Assembly (NCBI GenBank): GCA_030849965.1
Contig: JAVDKL010000002.1
Span: 496,001-560,000 of the forward strand
Source of the DNA: Schauerella fraxinea
GTDB taxonomy: Bacteria; Pseudomonadota; Gammaproteobacteria; Burkholderiales; Burkholderiaceae_B
Length of the DNA: 64,000 bases
Reading direction: 5' to 3'
How positions within the stretch are numbered: the first letter of the stretch is position 1; the number at the start of each line of letters is the position of its first letter. Made by a program: the position numbers and the translations under genes. The notes under the pieces are model-generated. The model worked only from the letters and a program-made list of their open reading frames with translations. It was not told the origin of the DNA and made no database searches. Shown here piece by piece: positions 48,105 to 56,819 of the stretch.

Positions 48105-48195
48105 GTTGCATGCATGCATGCGGTTGAAGGGCTTGGTTAAGGGCACTTGGCCAAAATAAGACATGATCACCCAGGCACGCACGATCGCCTGGCCA

Positions 48196-48230
48196 AACAA
48201 AAAGGCCTGCTCCGTGAAGAGCAGGCCTTT
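48196..48230. terminator. Bidirectional terminator between recO and the YccA-like gene
   Basis: 12-bp perfect stem AAAGGCCTGCTC/GAGCAGGCCTTT with a 6-base loop. The minus strand has a better T-run (CCTTTTTGTTT) than the plus strand. Confidence 0.8.
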
Positions 48231-48277
48231 CGCATCATCCGTTACGGTATCGCCGAGGCGATGCCGAAGATGCATCT

Positions 48278-48988
48278 TTATTCGCGATTGCCGCCGAAGA
48301 TGCCGAGCAGCATCAGCAGGTTCGAGAAGATGTTGTACACGCTCAGGTAGATGGCGAGCGTGGCGGAGACGTAGTTCGTTTCGCCGCCGTTGATCACGCG
48401 CTGCATGTCGACCAGCAAGAATGCCGAGAAGATCACCACGGCCAGAACGGACACCGTAAGCATCAGGGCAGGCAACTGCAGGAAGATGTTGGCCAGGGCG
48501 GCAACGATGATCACCACCGCACCCATGAACAGCCACTTTTGCAGACCGGACAGGTCACGCTTGATGGTGGTGGCCAGCGTGGCCATCGTGCCGAAGACGA
48601 TCGCAGTACCGCCGAATGCCGTCATCACGAGTTGGGCACCATTGCCCATCCCGAACACGAATCCGAGCATGCGCGAAAGCATCACGCCCATGAAGAACGT
48701 GAACGCGAGGAGCAGGACCACGCCGAAGCTGTTGTCCTTGTTCTTCTCGATTGCGAACATCATGCCGAAGGCGCCGACGAGGAAAACGATGGCCGACAAA
48801 CCGGGGCTTGCGCCCATGATCTGGTTGATGCCGGTATACAGGCCTAACATCGCCCCGAGAACCGTGGGGATCAAGGAAAGCGCGAGCAGCCAATAGGTGT
48901 TGCGCAACACGCGGTTGCGGACGACCTCGCCAGCGGCCCCAGCGGGCGCACCGGCACGGTTAAAGGGTGAAGGACGAAGTTCGTTCAT
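48278..48988 (-). CDS. YccA/Bax-inhibitor-1 family membrane protein
   Basis: 236 residues with seven membrane helices and SD AGGAG 8 bases before the ATG. E. coli YccA modulates the FtsH protease. The C-terminal region LAIYLSVYNIFSNLLMLLG is family typical. It stands alone, convergent with recO. Confidence 0.9.
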   Translation of the reverse strand: MNELRPSPFNRAGAPAGAAGEVVRNRVLRNTYWLLALSLIPTVLGAMLGLYTGINQIMGASPGLSAIVFLVGAFGMMFAIEKNKDNSFGVVLLLAFTFFMGVMLSRMLGFVFGMGNGAQLVMTAFGGTAIVFGTMATLATTIKRDLSGLQKWLFMGAVVIIVAALANIFLQLPALMLTVSVLAVVIFSAFLLVDMQRVINGGETNYVSATLAIYLSVYNIFSNLLMLLGIFGGNRE

Positions 48989-49139
48989 GAAATGCTCCTG
49001 GGCACAATGACGCGACGCGAAGCGCGCGTTCATGGTTGTTAGAGGGGTAGCATACCTGACAGTTCCCTTAAAGGTCTACTTTGAAGCCGAAAGTGCATCG
49101 ATCGGTATCAAGTGGATCGCAAGGGGGCGGGGTAATCGC

Positions 49140-49430
49140 TCAGCCAGGGCGCACTTTGCGCAGCACCCGCTCGATGATGTCGGGCAATTGCGCGTCGAGC
49201 GTGGCGCGAACCTGAGCCAGTGCATCGTCCATTGCACGGTGCACGGCATCGTCGATCTCTGCTTGCAGCGTAACCCGCAATAGCGACTCGTGCGCGGAAA
49301 CGGCGGATTTATCGCTTGAGGGTGCGGCGGGCGCAAGTTCGGTCAAGAGTGGCAGTGCATCGGCCGTGGCCTCGGGCGGGTCGACCGCGATGGTCAGGGT
49401 CGGGATGGTGTCGTCGTCGCGATGTTGCAT
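49140..49430 (-). CDS. Small DUF2486-like acidic protein
   Basis: 96 residues from the ATG preceded by AGGAG. The N-terminus is acidic (MQHRDDDTIPTLT), the middle Ala/Pro rich, and the C-terminus a long amphipathic helix ending IIERVLRKV. DUF2486 proteins occur after holC in Burkholderiales; function unknown. Confidence 0.7.
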   Translation of the reverse strand: MQHRDDDTIPTLTIAVDPPEATADALPLLTELAPAAPSSDKSAVSAHESLLRVTLQAEIDDAVHRAMDDALAQVRATLDAQLPDIIERVLRKVRPG

Positions 49431-49459
49431 ACGAACTCCTGGTATGGGGCGCACGTCAA

Positions 49460-49912
49460 TCAGGCGGCGGCGCCGATCTTGTGGCTGCGCACGTCGTCGC
49501 CGGCGGCCGCGTAGGTTCGCCAACGTTGTCGGGCGGCAAGTTTGTCGTCATCGGCGTCCGACACGATTTCCATCACACGCGCAAACCGCGTGTAAGCAGG
49601 CGGGCATGCATCGTCCAGATTCAACAGCCACGTGGGCGATTCGGCCTCGACGGCGTCGTCGCGCAAAAGGCTGTCGGGCGCGTGCGGCGTGAGCACTACC
49701 GGCATCGCGGCGGCCGCCGGATCGTCGGCGGCCGCATGCGGAATGAACGCGATATCGTCGAACGTCCACAGCAACCGGTCGAATGCGGCCAGACGGCGCG
49801 GCTCGCTGCAGTACACGACGAGCCGCTCGCCGGCTTCGTAGCGCTTACGGGCCACTTGGCACGCCATGACCATGCGGTCCGGCGCGCCAAAGGCGAAATC
49901 CACCCGGCTCAT
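49460..49912 (-). CDS. holC: DNA polymerase III chi subunit
   Basis: 150 residues. Chi links the clamp loader to SSB. MSRVDFAFGAPDRMVMACQVARK and the following CSEPRRLAAFDRLLWTF-like block fit HolC. It lies 31 bases after pepA, a common pairing. Confidence 0.88.
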   Translation of the reverse strand: MSRVDFAFGAPDRMVMACQVARKRYEAGERLVVYCSEPRRLAAFDRLLWTFDDIAFIPHAAADDPAAAAMPVVLTPHAPDSLLRDDAVEAESPTWLLNLDDACPPAYTRFARVMEIVSDADDDKLAARQRWRTYAAAGDDVRSHKIGAAA

Positions 49913-49943
49913 CGTGCGGCCGGGGTATTCAAGCGCCCGTTCA

Positions 49944-51482
49944 TCATGCGCGCGAGGCCTGGCGATCGAGCAGGTACTGCACCAGGAGCGGCACGGGGCG
50001 ACCCGTGGCGCCTTTCTCCTTGCCGCCCTTCCAGGCCGTGCCGGCGATGTCCAGATGCGCCCAGCGATACGCCTTGGTGAAGCGCGACAGGAAGCACGCC
50101 GCCGTCACCGAGCCGGCCGGAGGGCCGCCGATGTTGGCGATGTCGGCGAAGTTGGACTTCAGTTGTTCCTGGTAGGCGTCTTCGAGCGGCATGCGCCAGG
50201 CCGTATCCAACGCTGCGCGGCCTGCCTTGAGCAGGCTGTCGGCCAAGTCGTCGTCCTGCGTGAACAAGCCGGTATTGACATGCCCCAGCGCGACCACGCA
50301 TGCGCCGGTGAGCGTGGCGATGTCGATCACGGCGGCCGGCTTGAAGCGTTCGGCATAGGTGAGGGCGTCGCACAGCACCAGACGGCCTTCGGCGTCGGTA
50401 TTGAGCACTTCGATCGTGTGACCGGCCATGCTGGTCACCACGTCGCCGGGTTTCAGGGCTTTGCCGCTCGGCATGTTTTCGCAAGAAGCGATCAGGCCGA
50501 TCACTTCAAACGGCAGATCCAGTTCAGCGAGCGCGCGGAACGTGCCGAGCACGCTGGCCGCGCCGCACATGTCGTACTTCATCTCGTCCATCGTGGCGGC
50601 GGGCTTGATGGAAATGCCGCCCGAGTCGAACGTGATGCCTTTGCCGACCAGCACCACCGGACCATCGCCGCCCGAGGTTTTACCAGCCGGTTTGGCCGCG
50701 AGCTTCTTGGCGGCGCTACCCGGATGACGCAGCACGATAAATCGCGGTGCCTCTTCCGAGCCGCGCGCGACCGACAGGAACGAACCCATGCCCAGTGCCT
50801 CGATCTGCTTGCGTTCGAGCACCTCGACCTTGAGCGTCTTGAACTCGGCCGCCAGCCGCTTGGCGGTTTCGCCAAGGTAGGTAGGCGTGCAGATGTTGGG
50901 CGGCAGATTGCCCAGCAGCTTCGTGAGATTCATGCCTTCGGCAATGGCGCGGCCTTCCTGCAGGCCAGTCTTCGCGTCCGCGGCGTCGCCGGCAGCCACC
51001 ACGTGCACCACTTTCTTCAGCTTGGGGCGCTTGTCCTTATCCGGTTTGCCGAAGGTGGCGTCGTAACGGTAGGTCGCGTCGCCGGCAGCGATGGCCGCGC
51101 TGCGCGCACGCGCGCGTACCGGCACATCCTGCATGGCCAGCGACGCCAGCGATGAGGCGGCTTCGGTGACGTTGGCCTTCACGCAAGCGGCGATGAACGC
51201 GCGCTCGCCGCTGGCCAAGGTCGTGGCCTTGTACTCTTCCTGCTTGCCCAGGCCGATCAGCACAACGCGCTGCGCGGCGACGCCGGGCAGATTGCGCAAT
51301 ACGAGGCTCTCGCCCACGGTGGCGCGAAACTCGGATTTGACAACGGCGCGCACGGCGCCGTCCGATGCCCGGTCGATCTGGTCGGCCGCCGGCGACAATA
51401 CGCCGTCGGCAAAGATGCCCACGCCAAGGGCGGCCGTTTTGACTTGATGCAGAGAGGCGGTGGTCTGTGTGCTAAATTCCAT
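49944..51482 (-). CDS. pepA: Leucyl aminopeptidase PepA
   Basis: 512 residues from MEFSTQTT. The M17 metal and active-site motif NTDAEGRL and VLVGKGITFDSGG are intact. It trims N-terminal residues; in E. coli it also binds DNA as a regulator. Its start lies only 53 bases from the lptF start on the other strand. Confidence 0.96.
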   Translation of the reverse strand: MEFSTQTTASLHQVKTAALGVGIFADGVLSPAADQIDRASDGAVRAVVKSEFRATVGESLVLRNLPGVAAQRVVLIGLGKQEEYKATTLASGERAFIAACVKANVTEAASSLASLAMQDVPVRARARSAAIAAGDATYRYDATFGKPDKDKRPKLKKVVHVVAAGDAADAKTGLQEGRAIAEGMNLTKLLGNLPPNICTPTYLGETAKRLAAEFKTLKVEVLERKQIEALGMGSFLSVARGSEEAPRFIVLRHPGSAAKKLAAKPAGKTSGGDGPVVLVGKGITFDSGGISIKPAATMDEMKYDMCGAASVLGTFRALAELDLPFEVIGLIASCENMPSGKALKPGDVVTSMAGHTIEVLNTDAEGRLVLCDALTYAERFKPAAVIDIATLTGACVVALGHVNTGLFTQDDDLADSLLKAGRAALDTAWRMPLEDAYQEQLKSNFADIANIGGPPAGSVTAACFLSRFTKAYRWAHLDIAGTAWKGGKEKGATGRPVPLLVQYLLDRQASRA

Positions 51483-51535
51483 TCGGATTCCCACGTGCGT
51501 CGATAGATGCAGTCGATTATCCCGCATATTTTCAC

Positions 51536-52660
51536 ATGTCCCTATTCAAGCGTTCCGTCGTTAGCGAAATCAGCAGTCATGCCGGTGTCGTGTTCTCCAC
51601 GCTCGTAGTCGTCTGGCTGAGCGTGCTGCTCGTACGCCTGTTGGGTGAGGCGGCCGGCGGCACGATCGGCGCGGATGTCGTCTTCGGGCTGGCCGCGTTT
51701 TCGACGATCACGGCGTTGCCGACGATTTTGTCGGTCACGATTTTCATCGCGGTGCTCACCACCGTCACGCGCAATTACCGCGAGTCGGAGATGGTGGTCT
51801 GGTTCGCGAGCGGCCTGTCGTTGGCCGACTGGTTCCGTCCCGTGCTGCGCGTGGCGATTCCGATTTCGATCGTGATTGCCGTGCTCACGCTGGTGGCGTC
51901 GCCTTGGGCGTATCGCCAGATCGGCGAGTATCGCCAGCGCTTCGAGCAGCGTTCGGATCTGGCCAAGGTCACAGCCGGGCAATTTGCCGAATCGGGCGAC
52001 GGCTCGCGCGTATTTTTCGCCGACGAGCCACAGCAGCAAAGTGATGAGCTGGGCAATGTGTTCGTCAGGCAGATCGACCCCGAGTGGCACAGCCTGCTCA
52101 CCACGCATAGCGCGCACACCGAAACGATGCCCAACGGCGATCGCTTCCTGGTGATGGGCGCGGGTCATCGCTACGATTTGAAGCCCGGCACGTCCGAGTT
52201 GCGCATGATCGAGTTCGAACGCTACGGCGTGCGGATCGAGAGCCGCAGCGATGCCAATAGCGCAGCGGAAGCGCGCGCGGCGGCCGAACGCAGCAGCAAG
52301 GCGCGGCCGACCGAGCTCCTGGTGCAAGACAATACCGATAGTTCATGGTCGCAGATCATGTGGCGCATTTCCTTGCCGTTGGCGGCGCTCAATCTAGCGC
52401 TCCTGGCCATCCCGCTGGGTGCGGTCAATCCGCGCATGGGCCGCTCGGGTGACCTGTTGATCGCCGGACTGGTGGCGCTGCTGTACATGAACATGATCAA
52501 CCTGACGCGGGCGTGGATCAGCGATGGACGGCTCAGTTTTTCGATCGGGGTGTGGCTCATTCACGCGGTCGTGGCCGCGCTGATGGTGGCGCTGATGATC
52601 AAGCGATTGCGCGTGAAAGCGCCCAAATCGCAGCCGCCGTCGCGGCCGGCAGCGGCCTAA
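51536..52660 (+). CDS. lptF: LPS export permease LptF
   Basis: 374 residues with three membrane helices at each end flanking a periplasmic beta-jellyroll-type domain (about 125-270). It forms the inner membrane LPS extractor with LptG and LptB. Its usual partner lptG does not follow: the next gene is a LysR regulator on the opposite strand. No SD is visible before the ATG. Confidence 0.9.
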   Translation: MSLFKRSVVSEISSHAGVVFSTLVVVWLSVLLVRLLGEAAGGTIGADVVFGLAAFSTITALPTILSVTIFIAVLTTVTRNYRESEMVVWFASGLSLADWFRPVLRVAIPISIVIAVLTLVASPWAYRQIGEYRQRFEQRSDLAKVTAGQFAESGDGSRVFFADEPQQQSDELGNVFVRQIDPEWHSLLTTHSAHTETMPNGDRFLVMGAGHRYDLKPGTSELRMIEFERYGVRIESRSDANSAAEARAAAERSSKARPTELLVQDNTDSSWSQIMWRISLPLAALNLALLAIPLGAVNPRMGRSGDLLIAGLVALLYMNMINLTRAWISDGRLSFSIGVWLIHAVVAALMVALMIKRLRVKAPKSQPPSRPAAA

Positions 52661-52762
52661 GCTACAGTTCGGATGACATCGGTTTCAACACCTTCGGCGG
52701 CTTGAGACGCAGGATCGGGTGACGTCTGGCGGATGCCTCCGGCGTCCTCTTCTGCCGAAGAA

Positions 52763-53692
52763 TCAACGGCCCACCGCATGGCGGGCTGACCCCTCCGGCG
52801 TCCCCATCAACAGATCGGTATGCGCCGCCACGGCCTGCCGCATGAAATCCCACAAGGCCGCCACGCGCTTCAAGCGGCGCAGGTCTTCGTGGCAATACAT
52901 CCAGAAACTGCGTGTGATCACGAGCTCATCGGTCAGCACGGGTTTAAGCCGATCATCGCGCGCGGCCATGAAACACGGCAGCACGGCGAGCGCTTCGCCC
53001 TGCAGCGCCGCATGGTACTGGGCGATGACGCTGGTGCTGCGCAGGATCACGCGCGCGGTGGGCACCATGTCTTCCAGATATCGCAGCCGCTCACTGAATA
53101 GCAATTCGTCGACATAGCCGATGAACACATGGTCGGCCAAGTCTGCTTCGCTGCGGATGGCGGCATGGCGAGCCAGATATTGCGGCGTGCCGTACAGGCG
53201 TAGCGTGTAGTCGCACAGTTTGGTGCACACATAAGGTCCGCGCTGGGGGCGTTCGATCGTGATCGCCAGGTCGGCCTCCCGTTTGGACAAGCTCACAAAT
53301 CGCGGCACGGGTAGGATATCCAGCGTCATGTGCGGATAAAGCCGCTGAAATTCGGTCGCCAGCGGCGTGAGGACGTACGTGCCGAACGCCTCGGTGGCGC
53401 CGATGCGCACATGGCCGTCAAGATCCGGTCCCGTGCCGGACAAGGTTTCGCGCGCCGTGTGCAGGAGATTCTCCATCTGCTCGGCTTGTACGAACAGGCG
53501 CTGGCCATCGCCCGTGAGCGTAAAGCCGGTGCTGCGCGATTTCTCGAATAGTTGCGTGTTCAGCTCCGTTTCGAGCGCCCGGATGCGCCGCGTGACGGTG
53601 GTGTGTTCCACCCCTAATCGACGCGCGGCGGCGCTGGCGCGCTGCGTACGCGCCACTTCAAGAAAATACCGCAGGCTGTCCCAGTCGAGCAT
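52763..53692 (-). CDS. LysR-family transcriptional regulator
   Basis: 309 residues from the ATG encoding MLDWDSLRYFLEV, with GGAGA 5 bases upstream; ATGs at 53713 and 53728 lack an SD. The winged helix (about 1-60) and effector domain (about 90-300) fit the family. It is divergent from a binding-protein gene and mmsA, with palindromic half-sites between them, so it likely controls them. The effector is unknown. Confidence 0.9.
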   Translation of the reverse strand: MLDWDSLRYFLEVARTQRASAAARRLGVEHTTVTRRIRALETELNTQLFEKSRSTGFTLTGDGQRLFVQAEQMENLLHTARETLSGTGPDLDGHVRIGATEAFGTYVLTPLATEFQRLYPHMTLDILPVPRFVSLSKREADLAITIERPQRGPYVCTKLCDYTLRLYGTPQYLARHAAIRSEADLADHVFIGYVDELLFSERLRYLEDMVPTARVILRSTSVIAQYHAALQGEALAVLPCFMAARDDRLKPVLTDELVITRSFWMYCHEDLRRLKRVAALWDFMRQAVAAHTDLLMGTPEGSARHAVGR

Positions 53693-53712
53693 CGTGATCT
53701 CCGTGGATGACA

Positions 53713-53740
53713 TTGTGCATGAATGCACAACACATGTGCA
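53713..53740. promoter_or_regulatory. Candidate LysR operator ladder
   Basis: Perfect 18-bp palindrome TTGTGCAT-GA-ATGCACAA at 53713-53730, overlapping TGCACA-N5-TGTGCA at 53724-53740. This gives three half-sites in alternating orientation, 10 and 11 bases apart. It lies just upstream of the -35 box. Confidence 0.65.
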
Positions 53741-53750
53741 TTTATCGCCG

Positions 53751-53779
53751 TTGCCTGGATTTTTTTACACACCTACACT
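53751..53779 (+). promoter_or_regulatory. Promoter of the binding-protein/mmsA unit
   Basis: TTGCCT, 17 bases, TACACT, 78 bases before the ATG of the binding protein and 10 bases after the operator ladder. Confidence 0.6.
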
Positions 53780-53857
53780 GGCCGCACCGGGATACCCGGC
53801 GGGAGGGGCGTCGCGTCCCTCACCTAAAACGAAAAAAACGGACTGGAGACAACAATC

Positions 53858-55075
53858 ATGAGATCGCACATGCGCGGTATGGCCGCGGGATTGGCCTTGG
53901 GCGTCGGGATGGGCAGTGCGGCATGGGCGGCCGAGCCGCCCCCGGTAAAAATCGGGGTGCTGACCGACATGTCGGGCAACTATGCGTCGATGGGCGGCGC
54001 TGGCTCCGTGGCGGCCGCGAAGCTGGCCATCGAGACGTGTCTGGCGGCCGAATGCAAGGGCATGAAGATCGATCTCGTCTCGGCGGACAATCAAAACAAG
54101 GCCGACGTGGGCGCTTCGCGCGCGCGCGAGTGGTTCGACCGCGACGGTGTGACGGCCATCGCCGACCTCACGAACTCGGCCGTGGCGCTGGCCGTGCAAG
54201 GCATTGCGCGCGAGAAGAATAAAGTAGTGATGTTCTCGGGTCCTGCCACCACGGCGCTCACGAATAAGGAATGCTCGCCGGTCGGCTTTCATTGGATGTT
54301 CGACACGTATTCGCAGTCGGTAGGGGGCGCCAAGGCCACCATCGATGCGGGTGGCAAATCGTGGTTCTTCATTACGGTGGACTACGCCTTCGGTCACTCG
54401 CTCGAAGCCGATACGTCGCAGCGCGTGAAGTCGCTCGGCGGTACGGTCGCCGGCAGTGTGCGTCACCCGCTCAACGCCCCCGACTTCGCGTCCTACCTGT
54501 TGCAGGCGCAAAGCAGCAAGGCACAGGTGGTCGCGCTCGCCAATGGCGGGCAAGATACCGTCAACGCCGTCAAGCAGGCGCGCGAATTCGGCGTGGTCGA
54601 AGGCGGGCAGAAGCTGGTGTCGCTGTTGATCTTTCTGTCCGACTTGCGCGCCTTGGGCCTCACCAACGCCCAGGGGCTGACATATGTGGACGGGTTTTAT
54701 TGGAATTTCGACGACGCTTCACGGGCGTGGTCCGATCGATTCGCCAAAGCATTCGGTGGCCTGAAGCCGACCATGACGCAGGCGGGCGTGTATTCCAGCG
54801 TGCTGCATTACCTGCGCGCCGTGGCAGCTACCGGCAGCACCGATGGCAAGGTCGTCGCAGACAAAATGCGCACGTTGCCGATCGACGATCCCATCATGCG
54901 CAACGCGTCCATTCGTCCCGACGGCCGCGTGATTCACGACATGTATCTCTATCAGGTGAAAAAACCTGCCGAGTCGAAAGGCGAATGGGATTACTCGACG
55001 TTGTTGGCCACGATTCCTGCCAAAGACGCCTTTCAACCGTTGGCCAATTCGACCTGCGCATTGGTCAAGCAATAA
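53858..55075 (+). CDS. Orphan Liv-type substrate-binding protein
   Basis: 405 residues with a signal peptide ending AAWAAEP and SD GGAGA 10 bases before the ATG. It is a type I periplasmic binding protein, colinear with the one at 4063-5280 and of equal length. No permease or ATPase is beside it, so it may feed a Liv transporter encoded elsewhere. Placement before mmsA suggests a ligand tied to valine or related acid breakdown; this is inference. Confidence 0.88.
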   Translation: MRSHMRGMAAGLALGVGMGSAAWAAEPPPVKIGVLTDMSGNYASMGGAGSVAAAKLAIETCLAAECKGMKIDLVSADNQNKADVGASRAREWFDRDGVTAIADLTNSAVALAVQGIAREKNKVVMFSGPATTALTNKECSPVGFHWMFDTYSQSVGGAKATIDAGGKSWFFITVDYAFGHSLEADTSQRVKSLGGTVAGSVRHPLNAPDFASYLLQAQSSKAQVVALANGGQDTVNAVKQAREFGVVEGGQKLVSLLIFLSDLRALGLTNAQGLTYVDGFYWNFDDASRAWSDRFAKAFGGLKPTMTQAGVYSSVLHYLRAVAATGSTDGKVVADKMRTLPIDDPIMRNASIRPDGRVIHDMYLYQVKKPAESKGEWDYSTLLATIPAKDAFQPLANSTCALVKQ

Positions 55076-55166
55076 ATCGGGCGGGTGCGCGTGATGACGA
55101 TGTTCAAAGCGTCGTCGTCCGCGTGCCGCACCCTGCGCTATCCCTTAATCGCTAGAGGAGTTTCTG

Positions 55167-56657
55167 ATGACCGATGTTCCCCGCATTCCGCTGTTGATCG
55201 GCGGCAAACATGTGCAAAGCAAGTCGACGGAATGGCGCGACGTGCTGGATCCCGCGACCCAGAAGGTCGTGGCGCAAGTGCCGTTGGCCACGCGCGAAGA
55301 GCTCGACGCCGCGGTGGCCAATGCCCGCGAAGCCTTTGCCACGTGGCGCAACAGCGGGCAGGGCACGCGCATGCGCGTGATGCTCAAGCTGCAGCAACTG
55401 ATTCGCGACAATAGCGGCAAGCTCGCCGAACTGATCACCCGCGAACACGGCAAAACGTTGCCCGACGCCGAAGGCGAAGTGGGCCGGGGGCTGGAGGTGG
55501 TGGAACACGCCTGCTCGATCGCCAGCTTGCAACTCGGCGAGTACGCTGAAAACGCAGCCTCAGGTATCGACGTTTATACGACCGTTCAGCCGCTGGGCGT
55601 GTGCGCCGGCATTACGGCGTTCAACTTTCCGGTCATGTTGCCGTGCTTCATGTTTCCGATTGCGGTGGCGTGCGGCAATACCTTCATCCTGAAGCCGTCT
55701 GAGCAGGATCCCAGTGCCTCGATGTACCTGGCCGAACTGGCTCAGGAAGCCGGCTTGCCGCCGGGCGTGCTCAACGTGGTGCATGGCGCTGCCGAGACGG
55801 CGTTGGCCTTGTGCGAGCATCCCGATATCAAGGCGGTGTCGTTCATCGGTTCCACCCGCGTAGGCACCGAGATCTACAACCGCGCGTCGCAGCACGGCAA
55901 GCGTTGCCAGTCGATGATGGGCGCCAAGAACCATTGCGTGATCCTGCCCGATGCGGATCCCGAAGTGGCGTTGAATCAATTGGTGGGCGCAGCTTTCGGT
56001 GCGGCCGGCCAGCGCTGCATGGCCGCCTCGGTGGCGGTGATGGTGGGCGATGCGCGCAAGTGGTTGCCCGACTTCGTCGAGCGTTCCAAAAAACTCAAGG
56101 TCAATGCGGGCAGCGACCGCGACGCCGACCTCGGGCCGTTGGTATCGCCGCAAGCTAAAACGCGCGTCGAGAGCCTGATCGAACAAGGTGTGAAAGAGGG
56201 TGCCAACCTGCTGCTTGATGGCCGTAATCTGACGGTCAAGGGCTTTGAGTCGGGCAACTTCGTAGGCCCCACGATTTTTGACGGCGTAACGGGCTCGATG
56301 GCGATTTATAAAGAAGAGATCTTCGGCCCGGTGCTGTGCGTGGTGGGTGTGGAAACGCTGGAGCAGGCGGTCGCATTCATCAACCAGAATCCGAATGGCA
56401 ATGGCGTGGCGCTGTTTACGCAGGATGGCGGCGCGGCACGCTATTTCCAGAACAACGTCGACGTGGGTCAGATCGGGATCAACATTCCGATTCCCGTGCC
56501 GGTGGCCTGGTTCAGCTTTACCGGTTCGCGCGGCTCCAAGCTGGGCGATCTGGGCCCCAACGGCAAGCAGGCGGTACAGTTCTGGACGCAGACCAAAACG
56601 ATTACGGCGCGCTGGTCGGCGCACGGTCGCAAGGTCAATACGACCATCAGTATGTAA
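55167..56657 (+). CDS. mmsA: Methylmalonate-semialdehyde dehydrogenase (CoA-acylating)
   Basis: 496 residues of the aldehyde dehydrogenase superfamily. It oxidises (methyl)malonate semialdehyde to propionyl- or acetyl-CoA in valine and related catabolism. The catalytic residue is Cys284 (GQRCMA), and GCNTF-type and WSxx glutamate residues of hydrolytic ALDHs are replaced as in MmsA (VPVPVAWFSFTGSRGS). It follows the binding protein by 91 bases. Confidence 0.92.
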   Translation: MTDVPRIPLLIGGKHVQSKSTEWRDVLDPATQKVVAQVPLATREELDAAVANAREAFATWRNSGQGTRMRVMLKLQQLIRDNSGKLAELITREHGKTLPDAEGEVGRGLEVVEHACSIASLQLGEYAENAASGIDVYTTVQPLGVCAGITAFNFPVMLPCFMFPIAVACGNTFILKPSEQDPSASMYLAELAQEAGLPPGVLNVVHGAAETALALCEHPDIKAVSFIGSTRVGTEIYNRASQHGKRCQSMMGAKNHCVILPDADPEVALNQLVGAAFGAAGQRCMAASVAVMVGDARKWLPDFVERSKKLKVNAGSDRDADLGPLVSPQAKTRVESLIEQGVKEGANLLLDGRNLTVKGFESGNFVGPTIFDGVTGSMAIYKEEIFGPVLCVVGVETLEQAVAFINQNPNGNGVALFTQDGGAARYFQNNVDVGQIGINIPIPVPVAWFSFTGSRGSKLGDLGPNGKQAVQFWTQTKTITARWSAHGRKVNTTISM

Positions 56658-56705
56658 TCACGGTGCGCCGTGCGCGTCGCGCGGCGCACGCATGCTGGCG
56701 ATAGG

Positions 56706-56729
56706 AAAGGGGGCTTCGAGCCCCCTTTT
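56706..56729 (+). terminator. Intrinsic terminator after mmsA
   Basis: 10-bp stem AAAGGGGGCT/AGCCCCCTTT with a TCG loop, ending CTTTTA. Confidence 0.85.
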
Positions 56730-56753
56730 ACTTATGCTCTCCGTACACCTAAG

Positions 56754-56767
56754 CTTATATGTATAAG
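56754..56767. promoter_or_regulatory. Palindrome upstream of cysB
   Basis: Perfect CTTATA-TG-TATAAG in an AT-rich stretch 53 bases before the cysB start, upstream of TATATT (56785) and TATAAT (56794) hexamers. No -35 fits either, so an activator or autoregulation by CysB is possible. Confidence 0.35.
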
Positions 56768-56819
56768 TAATAATAGATTGCTTCTATATTACCTATAATG
56801 CCCCGACTAAGGGGTGTTT

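Noticed and set aside
56771-56799. Full sigma-70 promoter for cysB using the perfect TATAAT at 56794
   Set aside because: No hexamer resembling TTGACA stands 15-19 bases upstream and there is no extended -10 TG.
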